From positions 1 through 64,000 of the forward strand of contig CAKVAL010000004.1 of the NCBI GenBank assembly GCA_934725085.1: a stretch of DNA of 64,000 nucleotides, written 5' to 3'. Position numbers and translations under genes: made by a program. The notes below the pieces were generated by a model. It did not search any database. It was not told the DNA's origin and saw nothing but the letters and a program-made list of their open reading frames with translations. The stretch's first letter is position 1. Every line of letters starts with the position of its first letter. Shown here one piece after another: positions 18,409 through 27,794 of this stretch. This DNA comes from an uncultured Erysipelotrichaceae bacterium. Its GTDB lineage: Bacteria > Bacillota_I > Bacilli_A > Erysipelotrichales > Erysipelotrichaceae.

Positions 18409-19213
18409 TACTAGTCACCTCATACATTCTAATAAAAGTATCTAAATCCAATTCTTGCGCCCTTACACTCTCTTTTAAATTTAAAGTTGAATAAATCTTT
18501 CCAATAGTATCCGCGTCAAGAAATTGCTTAAGATTATTATTCAAAGTCTTTCTTCTATTCTTGAAACAATTCTCAATAAACTCAAACAAACCCTTTTCAT
18601 ACTCAAAATTTCTTTTAAACTTAGGCGTAAAAGAAATAACCACACTATCAACCTTAGGACTTGGATAAAAGACCGCCTTAGAAACATTCATCTCTTGCTT
18701 AACATCATAAAGATACTGAACAATAATACTAAGCGCATTATAATCTTCACTACCAACAGGAGCCTTAAAACGATCTCCTACTTCCTTTTGAACCATTACT
18801 GTAATCTTAGAAATATCCAAATTACTATTAAACAACTTAAAAAGAATCGGTGTTGTCACATAATAAGGCAAGTTTGAACAAACCCTAATAGTCTCGCCCT
18901 CATACTTAGTCAAATCAGTATCCAAGAAATCCTCTAGATAAACATTAAATCTTGGATCATCAATCGACTCCTTCAAAATAGCATACATATCCTTATCAAT
19001 CTCATAAGCATCAACACACTTTGAATACTTAAGAAGCATCTCACTTAGTGCACCAAGACCTGGGCCAATCTCAATCGTCTTACAATTAATATCACAGGCA
19101 TTCTTGGCAATATTATCAACAATATTAGAATCAATCAAAAAATTCTGACCAAACTTCTTCTTAGCCTTCAAATCACCTAATGTCTTCTTTACATAATTAA
19201 TATTCGATATCAT
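18398..19213 (-). CDS. rsmA: 16S rRNA dimethyladenosine transferase
   Basis: RsmA (KsgA) dimethylates two adjacent adenines near the 3' end of 16S rRNA. The 271-residue protein has KKKFGQNFLIDSNI, the SAM-binding EIGPGLGALSE and the catalytic SNLPYYVTTPI motif. It overlaps rnmV upstream and ispE downstream; the rnmV-rsmA-ispE order is conserved in Firmicutes. Confidence 0.95.
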   Translation of the reverse strand: MISNINYVKKTLGDLKAKKKFGQNFLIDSNIVDNIAKNACDINCKTIEIGPGLGALSEMLLKYSKCVDAYEIDKDMYAILKESIDDPRFNVYLEDFLDTDLTKYEGETIRVCSNLPYYVTTPILFKLFNSNLDISKITVMVQKEVGDRFKAPVGSEDYNALSIIVQYLYDVKQEMNVSKAVFYPSPKVDSVVISFTPKFKRNFEYEKGLFEFIENCFKNRRKTLNNNLKQFLDADTIGKIYSTLNLKESVRAQELDLDTFIRMYEVTSNED

Positions 19214-19718
19214 CTAACTCTTCCCTACTTATCCCTAGCATATTAAGCCTTTTAAGCATAGTCTTGCCATTACACTTGCCTATATGAAATTTTTTAGAAA
19301 CTACATCACGCCTATAAGAACTATCATCACTTCCCATAAGATGTAATTCATACATATCTTCTACACTAATTGTATGATGAAATTCATCATAACTAACCAC
19401 ATTATCAAGAGCCTCTTTTAAAACCTTGAAAGAAGCATGTTCAACGCCAACCTTCTTCTTAGTACGTGCATCTTCCTTTAAGATAAAAGCATTCTTAAGA
19501 CCAGGTATATAATCATTAATTCTCTTTCTAATCTTCTCACCAGCTGAATCAGGATCCAAGAAAAGAATCACACCTCTTCTTTGATTAACCTCATCAATAT
19601 ATTCTAGAGTCTCTTTACTTAAACCCAAACCATGAGTCTCAATTGTTTCAACATCGAAATACCTTTGAAGATTCTTGGTATCATTTTTACCCTCAACTAC
19701 AATTACTTCTCTAATCAT
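19197..19718 (-). CDS. rnmV: Ribonuclease M5
   Basis: RNase M5 matures 5S rRNA. The 173-residue protein has an N-terminal Toprim domain with the VVEGKNDTK acidic motif and the LFLDPDSAGEKIR Asp motif, then the family C-terminal region. It overlaps ispD by 4 nt and rsmA by 17 nt. The length fits the family (about 180). Confidence 0.93.
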   Translation of the reverse strand: MIREVIVVEGKNDTKNLQRYFDVETIETHGLGLSKETLEYIDEVNQRRGVILFLDPDSAGEKIRKRINDYIPGLKNAFILKEDARTKKKVGVEHASFKVLKEALDNVVSYDEFHHTISVEDMYELHLMGSDDSSYRRDVVSKKFHIGKCNGKTMLKRLNMLGISREELDDIEY

Positions 19719-20341
19719 AAATTATTAAAATCTTCTTTTAAAGTTAACTTCCTATTATCAGACTTGCACTCAACAACCTTAACCTTATAGCCACACTTCT
19801 CTACAATAGATGCATCATCAGTAATACCAATTAAATCAACACTCTTATAAGCATCCTTAATCAATTCTGATTTAAAACCTTGAGGCGTCAAAGCATAATA
19901 AATATGCTCACGATCAATAGTCTTATCAATAAAACCATCACTTACATACTTGATAGTATCTACAGCCTTTTTAGCCAACAAGGCACAAGAATATTCCTCT
20001 ACATTAGATTTAAGTCTTTCTAAATCATCAACATCAAGAAAAGGTCTTGCACCATCATGAATCAAAACATAATCACTTGTAACCTCATTTAAACCATTAA
20101 GAACCGACTCATATCTTTCCTTACCACCAGGAACTACTACTAACTTGTCACACTTGAAATCAAGTTCAAAGTTACAAACCACAATTAGTTTTTGACAATC
20201 ATCATCATTAATAAAATTTAAACAAGAATGATTTAAAACAGTCTTACCATCTCTTGTTCGATATAAGACCTTATTAAAACCCAAATCAGCTCTTTTGCCA
20301 ACGCCACCAGCTACAACTATCGCATCATATTTCATTAGCAC
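19715..20341 (-). CDS. ispD: 2-C-methyl-D-erythritol 4-phosphate cytidylyltransferase
   Basis: IspD transfers CMP to MEP. The 208-residue protein carries a variant signature (VVAGGVGKRADLGFNKVLYR rather than AAGxGxR...PK), HDGARPF, and DDASIVE near the C-terminus. It is short against the usual 225-235 residues but keeps the core. Linkage with ispE supports the role. Confidence 0.88.
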   Translation of the reverse strand: MLMKYDAIVVAGGVGKRADLGFNKVLYRTRDGKTVLNHSCLNFINDDDCQKLIVVCNFELDFKCDKLVVVPGGKERYESVLNGLNEVTSDYVLIHDGARPFLDVDDLERLKSNVEEYSCALLAKKAVDTIKYVSDGFIDKTIDREHIYYALTPQGFKSELIKDAYKSVDLIGITDDASIVEKCGYKVKVVECKSDNRKLTLKEDFNNL

Positions 20342-20801
20342 ACAAATCCTTTACATTTGCCTTTAAGAAATCTAAGATAATAGCTCTATCAACCTTCAAA
20401 CTAGTCCCAAAGGCACCGCCTGATATTTCAATAAATTCATGATTAAGAGCTTCCTTATCAAAGAAAATGCCCTTATTCTTCTTAACACCAATAGGAGAGA
20501 CACTACCTCTTTCATAACCTACTTCCTTAAGAAGATCCTTGACATGAACCATCTCTAGACTCTTAACACCAATCTCTTTAGCAGCCTTCTTTAAATCAAT
20601 TTGTTGATCAACCGGAATCACCAAAATAAAAAGATCATGATCATGCTTAGCAGCCAAAGTCTTATAACACATCTTAGGATCCTGTCCTAAGTACTCACTT
20701 ACCTTTTCACCAGAAAAAGATTCCTTAGGAATATCATAAGTTAATAATTCATAAGAAATCTTCGCCTTATCTAACAAACGCATGGCGTTAGTCTTTATCA
20801 T
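20325..20801 (-). CDS. ybaK: YbaK/EbsC-type aminoacyl-tRNA deacylase
   Basis: The 158-residue protein belongs to the YbaK/ProRS-INS editing family that hydrolyses mischarged Cys-tRNA(Pro) or related species. Supporting segments are KTLAAKHDHDLFILVIPVD with the conserved Lys, the ERGSVSPIGVKK loop, and ISGGAFGTSLKVD. It overlaps ispD by 17 nt and the pseudouridine synthase gene by 4 nt, so translation is probably coupled. Confidence 0.88.
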   Translation of the reverse strand: MIKTNAMRLLDKAKISYELLTYDIPKESFSGEKVSEYLGQDPKMCYKTLAAKHDHDLFILVIPVDQQIDLKKAAKEIGVKSLEMVHVKDLLKEVGYERGSVSPIGVKKNKGIFFDKEALNHEFIEISGGAFGTSLKVDRAIILDFLKANVKDLCANEI

Positions 20802-21697
20802 TTAATCACCTCAAAATAAAGCTTACTCAAATCATTAGGCAAATCAGTCTCAACTGTCATCATCTCTTGTTTTAAAGGATGATAAAATTCTAACTCATCA
20901 GCCATCAAACCCATGCGGATACAAAGTGATGACTCTACACCATATAATTGGTCGTTCAAAATAGGATAATGTTTATAAGCTAAATGAACCCTAATTTGAT
21001 GAGTTCTTCCTGTATCTAAAATACATCTTAAAATAGAAAAATCATTCTTCTTAGAATAACCCAAACTTCTAACCTTAGTTAAAGCACTTTGACCGCCCTT
21101 ATAAACAACTCGCTTATTCGCATTATGACGATCCTTACCAATAGGTTCATTAATAATCATTGAAGCATTTCTTTCCATCTTACCCTTCACAAAAGCTAAG
21201 TATGATCTTCTAATTTGTTTCTCACTCAATAACTTATCTAACAAAGGTTGGAAAATAATAGACTTAGAGAACATAACTAAACCACTAGTCTCTTTATCTA
21301 GTCTATGTAATGGATAAGCACTAATATATGGTCTATCCATAAAATAAGCCTTAACCCACTCTGTTAAAGTATCCTCATCGTTGCCATCACTATGAACCAA
21401 AACACCTTTTGGCTTATTAACCACCAAAATGATTTCATCCTCATAAACCACATCAAGCTTATGCTTAGACTCATGATATTCATAAAGTTCAGGATAAATA
21501 TTAATCTCTAAATTCATCCCCACAATATAATCTTCACGCTTACAAGGATTACCATCTAAAGTAATCCACTTGTTTTGAATCAATAAATGTTGAATCTTCT
21601 TTGAAGGAATAAATTCATCAAAAAAGTCTTGTACCTTCTCATTAAATAGAGAAGCAATCTCAATCTTAAGTATCTTGTCTTCTAATATATATTTCAT
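20798..21697 (-). CDS. RluA-family pseudouridine synthase
   Basis: The 299-residue protein has the RluA catalytic motif YPLHRLDKETSG with the nucleophile Asp, and a late TGRTHQIRVH motif. The N-terminal part (about 90 residues) is S4-like (IQNKWITLDGNPCKR). It modifies uridines in rRNA or tRNA; which one is not readable. It lies 18 bp downstream of the small lipoprotein gene. Confidence 0.88.
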   Translation of the reverse strand: MKYILEDKILKIEIASLFNEKVQDFFDEFIPSKKIQHLLIQNKWITLDGNPCKREDYIVGMNLEINIYPELYEYHESKHKLDVVYEDEIILVVNKPKGVLVHSDGNDEDTLTEWVKAYFMDRPYISAYPLHRLDKETSGLVMFSKSIIFQPLLDKLLSEKQIRRSYLAFVKGKMERNASMIINEPIGKDRHNANKRVVYKGGQSALTKVRSLGYSKKNDFSILRCILDTGRTHQIRVHLAYKHYPILNDQLYGVESSLCIRMGLMADELEFYHPLKQEMMTVETDLPNDLSKLYFEVIK

Positions 21698-21715
21698 CGA
21701 CCCTATTATACGATT

Positions 21716-22021
21716 TTAGTTCGTGAAAATCCTACAAGATATTCTTACATCGTTACTTGGCATAAAGAATTCAATACAGTAACCTTGCTTATCTTCATCA
21801 AAATACGTCTTTGCGTCAACACCATCAATATTAAACGACACCCTAGCATCATACATGAAACCGCCACCCTCAGCATATATAATCCTTACAAGTTCGCCTT
21901 CTTTGTAATTCTTCTTAACACCGCTATAAGCAGGTGGATAGTCTAAGATAACCTGAAAAGTATTTTGACTACTGCACGCAACAGTAGTCAAAGCACATAA
22001 TCCTAATATTACCTTTCTCAT
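21716..22021 (-). CDS. Small predicted lipoprotein
   Basis: The 101-residue product starts with a short signal peptide ending in TVACSS, a slightly atypical lipobox with the lipidated Cys at residue 16. The mature part (YPPAYSGVKKNYKEGELVRIIYAEGGG...) is beta-rich and ends in FFMPSNDVRISCRIF. This resembles the PFTMPAEDVTITA-type repeat of bacterial surface proteins but is only one unit. It overlaps the 5'-nucleotidase gene by 4 nt. Function is unknown. Confidence 0.65.
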   Translation of the reverse strand: MRKVILGLCALTTVACSSQNTFQVILDYPPAYSGVKKNYKEGELVRIIYAEGGGFMYDARVSFNIDGVDAKTYFDEDKQGYCIEFFMPSNDVRISCRIFTN

Positions 22022-23478
22022 AGCACCACAAGTCTACCCTCAATGCGAGCATTTAGATGTTGGTGGTCACTTAAATATTGTTCAACAATATCATTAACCG
22101 AAGTAGAAACAATCTTTGGACGAGCTCTTTCTACTATTGGCGCTAATGGGATATTAAAGAACTCTTCAAAACTATTAAAATGGAACTTCGCAAGAGCTAC
22201 CTTATAAATAGCATCCTCACCAATCGGCTTACCATTAAAATCAAACTTATTAAATTCATGAGTAGCACGATCATATTCTACTTTTAAGCCCTTTGAGAAC
22301 TGATAGAACTCACAATGTTCACCTTCCCAAACACCATCTCTTAACATATAACGAATCATCTCTTTAAATTCTCTACCCGAGATATCTAAACAATATAATG
22401 GATCATCATATGGTAAGCATTCCATAATATCTTGATATAAGATAATAGGTCCCATCTTTTCTGTTCTAATAGCACCCGATCCAAACAAGACAATATCGAT
22501 TGCCAAACTATCTAACAAAATATCAGCTAAAAGATTACCAAGTTCTGTTTCTTGTTCACGCTTTGGATGAGTTAATTCTCTTCTTAAACGCGTAACCACT
22601 CTTTGGTACTTATTATCAGTCTGTTCCTTAAAATGTTCCAAGATAGTCTCAATATGCTTATCATATGGACAATGACTATCATCAATCGGAACAATTTCCC
22701 ACTTAAAATCATGAATACAATTATTATCAGTATCCACATTAATATCAAACCTACCAATCTGATTAGTACCCGTACCAGCCTGGACAATCACGATATCATT
22801 AACGACAGCTGGTTCTTCAGGAATCGTATGTGAATGTCCTCCAATTATCACATCAACACCCAAGGAAGGATCTAACATGGCAGCCAATTTCTTATCTTCT
22901 TCAAAACCAATATGAGTTAATAAAACTGTAAAATCAATATCGACATTATTAAAATTATTACAAATTCTTTCTACTTCTCTTGCCGCATCTTTAATATCAA
23001 TTAGGGAACCTATTAGCCCATCTCCCTTTGTTTGATTGATAACTTCTTCAGTCAAGATACCAATGAAAAGAATCCTCATGCCATCAATCTTAATAATCTT
23101 ACATGGTTTAAATAAACCTGAATTATTAGTCTTAATATGCAAGTTAGCATTCACAATTGGAAACTTCGCACACTTTTCAAGAAACAACAATTGTCCAATA
23201 CCATAGTCAGTCTCATGATTGCCAATAGTCACAATATCAGGAGATAACATGTTCATAATCTCAATAGTTGAAAAGCCTTGGTATTCGCTATCAATGATTG
23301 AACCCCTAAACATGTCTCCTGCTACACAATACAAGACATTTTCTTCTTCTTTTCGCACTTTACTGATATAACCAGACAAAAGCGAAACACCACCCACTAG
23401 CTTATCGTCAATATCTTCCGATAAGAAATCACCATGCATATCATTTGAATGCAAAATCGTTAGTTTCTTTAATTCCAT
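22018..23478 (-). CDS. Cytoplasmic 5'-nucleotidase/metallophosphatase (UshA-like, no signal peptide)
   Basis: The 486-residue protein has the calcineurin-like metal motifs LHSNDMHGDFL, GDMFRGS, GNHETDYG, LTHIG and GGHSHT, followed by a UshA-type C-terminal nucleotidase domain (NLLADILLD, FGSGAIR, LPYDDPLY). Homologues are usually exported, but no signal peptide or cell-wall anchor is visible here. It is therefore closer to YunD-like intracellular members. Substrates may be nucleotides or NAD derivatives. It heads the housekeeping run. Confidence 0.85.
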   Translation of the reverse strand: MELKKLTILHSNDMHGDFLSEDIDDKLVGGVSLLSGYISKVRKEEENVLYCVAGDMFRGSIIDSEYQGFSTIEIMNMLSPDIVTIGNHETDYGIGQLLFLEKCAKFPIVNANLHIKTNNSGLFKPCKIIKIDGMRILFIGILTEEVINQTKGDGLIGSLIDIKDAAREVERICNNFNNVDIDFTVLLTHIGFEEDKKLAAMLDPSLGVDVIIGGHSHTIPEEPAVVNDIVIVQAGTGTNQIGRFDINVDTDNNCIHDFKWEIVPIDDSHCPYDKHIETILEHFKEQTDNKYQRVVTRLRRELTHPKREQETELGNLLADILLDSLAIDIVLFGSGAIRTEKMGPIILYQDIMECLPYDDPLYCLDISGREFKEMIRYMLRDGVWEGEHCEFYQFSKGLKVEYDRATHEFNKFDFNGKPIGEDAIYKVALAKFHFNSFEEFFNIPLAPIVERARPKIVSTSVNDIVEQYLSDHQHLNARIEGRLVVL

Positions 23479-23545
23479 AATGTTCCACCTCTACTATCTA
23501 TATTTTTCCACAATAGTAAAAAGTAAAAATCACCAAAACTAATGA

Positions 23546-24178
23546 TTAATCATTATCTATATCTATCGCAATACCATTAACACGTGCCAATATCGCAAGC
23601 TCTGTTCTATTAGCACAACCTGTTTTATCTAACATATGTTGAATATGTGTCTTTACCGTATTCTCAGAAATATAAAGTTTCAACGCAATCTGTCCATTAG
23701 ATAAACCCTTAGTCATAAGTCTTAACACTTCTAATTCCTTATCCGTAAATTCATGAGAATAGGCATGACCTATCTTAATACTTGGAGCACTATCAGGATA
23801 TACACTCTCTCCATTCATCGTCCTATCCATTACTTCTAAGATAGTCTCTTTAGATATCTCCTTATACCAAAAGCTATCAATGCCTGCTTCTTTAGCTCTT
23901 TTTAACCAAGATGCTTCAGCCATTGAGGTTATCATTATTATCTTTAAATTAGGATATTTCTTCTTCACCTTAATGGCCTCCAAGAGGCCATTGGAGCCAT
24001 CAGCCATTAAAATATCCATAATCAACAAATCACAAGAATGGCGCTCAAGGTATGATTCTACAAGAATTGCCGACTCTAAAGAATTTTCTAATTCATAATT
24101 ATCAGAACTCTTAATATAATACTCAAATAATTCCCTGGCAATATATTGATCATCCACTATTATTACTTTATACTTCAT
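23546..24178 (-). CDS. NarL/LuxR-type response regulator
   Basis: The 210-residue protein has a receiver domain with the acidic pair Asp9/Asp10, phospho-acceptor Asp55 (LLIMDILMADG) and Lys in YKEIS, then a GerE-type HTH (FTDKELEVLRLMTKGLSNGQIA...SENTVKTHIQHML). It overlaps the histidine kinase gene by 11 nt. It is the effector of the three-gene signalling operon at 23546-26956; its target promoters are not identified. Confidence 0.92.
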   Translation of the reverse strand: MKYKVIIVDDQYIARELFEYYIKSSDNYELENSLESAILVESYLERHSCDLLIMDILMADGSNGLLEAIKVKKKYPNLKIIMITSMAEASWLKRAKEAGIDSFWYKEISKETILEVMDRTMNGESVYPDSAPSIKIGHAYSHEFTDKELEVLRLMTKGLSNGQIALKLYISENTVKTHIQHMLDKTGCANRTELAILARVNGIAIDIDND

Positions 24179-25358
24179 TGTTCGCTCCTAATTCAATTAT
24201 CAATTTAAATTGAACACTTGTATCTATGGTCATTTTACCACCATTATTCTCAACCAAAGACCTTATATTCTTTAAACCACCTTTTTCAACATAGGATGTA
24301 ACCCTATTATCACCATCATTATATAGTTCGATATGATTGCCATTGATATCACAAAATAGATTCCTACACTTACCATGTTTAACCCCGTTATTTAAAGCCT
24401 CTAAAATAACTTCTTTAATAATATGCTTATTATTATCATCAAAGTTAAAATCACCATTGATATGAAGTCTTACTCCAAGCCTTTCACTTTCTACATATAT
24501 CGCATTAAAATCATCTAACCAATGACCTTGTTTCTTCATCACATCAATGACATATTTCCAAAATAGGATTACCTTATTAGGTTCCTTATTCTCATGAATA
24601 AAATAAGACCTTGCCAGTAACAAACATCTACCAACCTCATCATGAACCTTAGAACGAGCATTTAAGATCTCTTCTTCATTCACGATTCTTTCGATATCCA
24701 TAGACATCTTCTTAAGCTTTAAATTAAGATTATCTAATCTTTTCTTATCATTATTAAGTTGTAAATTAAGTTCATATTGTTTAGTAATATCAGTTAAAGT
24801 CATTTCATATACTTCTTCATCACCAACACTAATCACTTTTCGATTAAAGTTATATACCTTATCCCCACATTTAATATTGATGGTTGGCTCTTTCCTTAAT
24901 ACAACTAATTCATACTCATCCAAAAGTATATTTTCATAAAATACATTAGCGTTCATAATTTGTTCACCACTAATCATTTCCGCAAAATTGTTCATCACCT
25001 TATTTACTAATAATGGCGTACCACCAAGTGAGGCAAAGCAAATTCCATCGCTCATACTATCAAAGCTTTCTTTAATTGCACTACTATTGGTTGTAAAGGC
25101 TCTTTTATCTCTTACCGCAACAAACAAAACTACCATGACAATAGGAATCAGTTGTAACATGAACTTATCCAAAAGAATAAATCTTGTTATGTCATTATAA
25201 ATAATAAACATTCTTCTTAACATGACAGCACAAAAGATAGAGTTGATAAAACAGGCAATTCTAATATGAGTATTGATATTTCTATCAATTGTATATGTAA
25301 ATAAGAAGGCACTTAAGATAAATAGCACCAACATATAGATACCAAGAATACTAATCAT
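24168..25358 (-). CDS. Sensor histidine kinase with HATPase domain
   Basis: The 396-residue protein has three or four N-terminal membrane helices (about residues 1-105), a PAS-like segment (about 110-195), a coiled coil, and a HARSKVHDEVGR-like phosphoacceptor region with the His in KVHDEVG. It ends in an HATPase domain with N-box EVILEALNNGVKHG and a shortened G region (EKGGLKNIRSLVENNGG). It pairs with the LuxR-type regulator and overlaps the sensor gene upstream by 4 nt. The ligand is unknown. Confidence 0.85.
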   Translation of the reverse strand: MISILGIYMLVLFILSAFLFTYTIDRNINTHIRIACFINSIFCAVMLRRMFIIYNDITRFILLDKFMLQLIPIVMVVLFVAVRDKRAFTTNSSAIKESFDSMSDGICFASLGGTPLLVNKVMNNFAEMISGEQIMNANVFYENILLDEYELVVLRKEPTINIKCGDKVYNFNRKVISVGDEEVYEMTLTDITKQYELNLQLNNDKKRLDNLNLKLKKMSMDIERIVNEEEILNARSKVHDEVGRCLLLARSYFIHENKEPNKVILFWKYVIDVMKKQGHWLDDFNAIYVESERLGVRLHINGDFNFDDNNKHIIKEVILEALNNGVKHGKCRNLFCDINGNHIELYNDGDNRVTSYVEKGGLKNIRSLVENNGGKMTIDTSVQFKLIIELGANNEV

Positions 25359-26956
25359 GTCAGCCTCCTATAGACATCTATATATAAAGTGTCTTCTTCC
25401 TGTTTCATATCCACCTTAAGCCAAGTTTTTAACTCAAAAGTTTCCATATCGCTTACTTCAATATGCATACGCACCATCTTTTCATCATAGAAACAATCAA
25501 CCATCAATGCACAAGACCTAGGCAATATTTCCTCTACTACTCTTTCAAAGACATAATACATTTCAAGTAAAATATCATTTTCAATACTCATAGACCCATG
25601 AGCCTTATAGTTACAAATAAAACCATATAATTCTAGATAATCAAGTGATTCACCAATTGATAAATCAAGTTCCACATTAGAAATAGTCTTATTATTTTGA
25701 CTTATCAACAACAAATTACTTCTTCTTTTAACATAAGCCATATAGATACATGACAACTTTAATCTATTATCAAAATCATCAGCTTCACTAATCAAATCAC
25801 TAATAATTTCAAGTTCTTTTCTTACATCACAAGAAATATAATCATACAAGGCCTTTCTCTTATCTAGATTCTGTTTCTTCTTATTCAAGACATTGGCAGA
25901 CTCGATAATACTATTCTCCTCTTCCAGTAAATCAATCATGTCATTTAATTCATCATTAATCTTATTAATAGCACTGATATCCTTACACCAATAGGCATGA
26001 CCCTTTAATAATTGCTTACTTCTTAAAAGAGTATCCCCACCATCCAAGAACACATCCCTTTCTTCACTATTTAATAATTGAGCTACCGTAATATCCTTAC
26101 CATTCTTAGTCTTATAGGCAAGCTCTAGATTCTCATTATAAATACCACCATTCAATGTTGAATTAACCCAAAGAGAGGCAAAATTATCATTATTAATCAA
26201 CAATCTACTCTGTATCATTAACTCCAAGAAAGCCAAATATGTAATACATATCGCATCAGTTGTCTTATAGATAGTCGCAAAAATATTATGACGATCAAAG
26301 ATGAACCAAATTAAATAGATAAGCAATATTAAAACAGGCACAAAGGGAATCCAAATCTTTTGAATGTTATCACTAGTAATACTCCTTTTAAAAATCGTTA
26401 AAATAGTCATCACCATCATCGCAATAACCCAAAGTACCGATAAGTAATAAACAATTCCATGATTATAATCATCATTACTGTCACCAATAAAGTCAAAGGC
26501 TAGTTCATGATAATCATTAGTAAGAATCAATAGACAAAGAATACCAGCTATCACAAAAAGAATACGATAAAGTTTCTTAGGCTTATAACTAACAGGCTTA
26601 CCAACATATAAGGAAGCCATATATATCATCAAAATCGTAAAAGTTTGAGGAACATAATACATGTACCAAAAGAAACGAGAAAGTGCTGTATCTGATTCAA
26701 TAAAAGTATACTTACTAGTTTTTAAGAAAAAGAAAAGAGCGCATAAAATACCTGCCCAACACAAATATTTACGCTCCTTTGGATGTTCAATCCTTCTTCT
26801 AACCTGTGACACCCACAAGGCATCCATGAAAATAAAAATAAGAAAAGAAAGATAGGTACTATCGAAGTATTCCGCAAAATATCTTCCCACACCAATCAAT
26901 ACAATCCCAATAATGTAGATATAGTTACATATCTTTGTTTTCTTACTTAATTTCAT
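25355..26956 (-). CDS. 7TM sensor partner with degenerate kinase-like tail
   Basis: The 533-residue protein has about seven to nine membrane helices (first 250 residues) and a cytoplasmic part with a coiled coil (DELNDMIDLLEEENSIIESANVLNKK). The tail resembles a dimerisation/HATPase region that lost its N-box and glycine boxes. It probably senses a signal and pairs with the neighbouring kinase. I chose the ATG at 26956; a TTG at 26977 would extend into a hairpin. It is the first gene of a three-gene overlapping operon. Confidence 0.65.
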   Translation of the reverse strand: MKLSKKTKICNYIYIIGIVLIGVGRYFAEYFDSTYLSFLIFIFMDALWVSQVRRRIEHPKERKYLCWAGILCALFFFLKTSKYTFIESDTALSRFFWYMYYVPQTFTILMIYMASLYVGKPVSYKPKKLYRILFVIAGILCLLILTNDYHELAFDFIGDSNDDYNHGIVYYLSVLWVIAMMVMTILTIFKRSITSDNIQKIWIPFVPVLILLIYLIWFIFDRHNIFATIYKTTDAICITYLAFLELMIQSRLLINNDNFASLWVNSTLNGGIYNENLELAYKTKNGKDITVAQLLNSEERDVFLDGGDTLLRSKQLLKGHAYWCKDISAINKINDELNDMIDLLEEENSIIESANVLNKKKQNLDKRKALYDYISCDVRKELEIISDLISEADDFDNRLKLSCIYMAYVKRRSNLLLISQNNKTISNVELDLSIGESLDYLELYGFICNYKAHGSMSIENDILLEMYYVFERVVEEILPRSCALMVDCFYDEKMVRMHIEVSDMETFELKTWLKVDMKQEEDTLYIDVYRRLT

Positions 26957-26966
26957 AAATATACTT

Positions 26967-26990
26967 AAGTCGCACAATTAAGTGCGACTT
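26967..26990 (-). terminator. Hairpin between the TPM gene and the sensor operon
   Basis: AAGTCGCAC and GTGCGACTT form a 9-bp stem around 6 nt. It lies 7 bp after the stop of the TPM gene. A T run is weak, so it may be a partial terminator or an mRNA end-stabilising stem that also acts on the downstream operon. Confidence 0.5.
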
Positions 26991-26996
26991 ATTGAA

Positions 26997-27794
26997 TTAA
27001 AACTTATGGGAACCCCCACCGCCATGGGTTGCCCCACTACTAGAAATATGGGTACTAGAACCGCCACCACTAGATGAATTATCACTTCTTTCAATCTTAG
27101 TGGTTTGACTTGTCTTATACAAGAAAATCTCACCACTTCTAAAGATATCAACACCTGAATTTGTCATATAAGCGTTAGCCTGTTTCTTAATACCCTGGGT
27201 CTTTAATTGTCCTCTTAGTACTAAAAATACAATCAAAGAAATAATCAAAGAACCAACGCCACCACTGATTAAAGCTGTCTTAATAGGATTAGCTTCTTCA
27301 GGCTCATGATACTCATGAATATACTCATCAGGATGATCATAGACATATTCAACACCTGACAAGAATGCCTTAGCAGCACCAACACTATCACCATCACTCA
27401 AATAAGGAGTAATATTAGCATATAGTTCATTATCAAGCGCATCATCCGCAAACAAGGTAATCGTATCATAGCCCCTTGTCGTAATCGTATAGTCACGAAG
27501 TGTATAGTTTATACACAAGATGATACCATCCCTATCACTTCCCAAACCATAGTCATTATAATCAAAGTAATCATCAGCAAGCGCTGTAATATCATCATTT
27601 TGACTATCTGCGAAATAGATAACGACATCAAAGCCAACTTTACCTATTAGCTCTTCGGTTAAACCCTCTAATTCTTCCCTTTCACTATCACTCAAGGCAC
27701 CATACTCATCAACTACCTTAGTATCATTAGCCATTATAGGCAGTGAGAATAATGATAGGAAAAGAATACTAATTACTAATAATATCTTTTTCAT
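26997..27794 (-). CDS. TPM-domain membrane protein (YdjH-like)
   Basis: The 265-residue protein (ATG at 27794) has a signal peptide (MKKILLVISILFLSLFSLP), an extracytoplasmic TPM domain (VVDEYGALSDSEREELEGL...VGFDVVIYF, then SDRDGIILCIN), a membrane helix near residues 190-212, and a Ser/Gly-rich tail ending in GGGGSHKF. It starts inside the stop codon of the zinc-ribbon gene (TAATG). In B. subtilis the equivalent genes ydjG, ydjH and ydjI lie behind pspA. A membrane-stress role is by analogy. Confidence 0.8.
   Translation of the reverse strand: MKKILLVISILFLSLFSLPIMANDTKVVDEYGALSDSEREELEGLTEELIGKVGFDVVIYFADSQNDDITALADDYFDYNDYGLGSDRDGIILCINYTLRDYTITTRGYDTITLFADDALDNELYANITPYLSDGDSVGAAKAFLSGVEYVYDHPDEYIHEYHEPEEANPIKTALISGGVGSLIISLIVFLVLRGQLKTQGIKKQANAYMTNSGVDIFRSGEIFLYKTSQTTKIERSDNSSSGGGSSTHISSSGATHGGGGSHKF

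Noticed and set aside
26957..26977. TTG start of the 7TM sensor
   Set aside because: It would place the start within a 9-bp hairpin; the ATG at 26956 is preferred.
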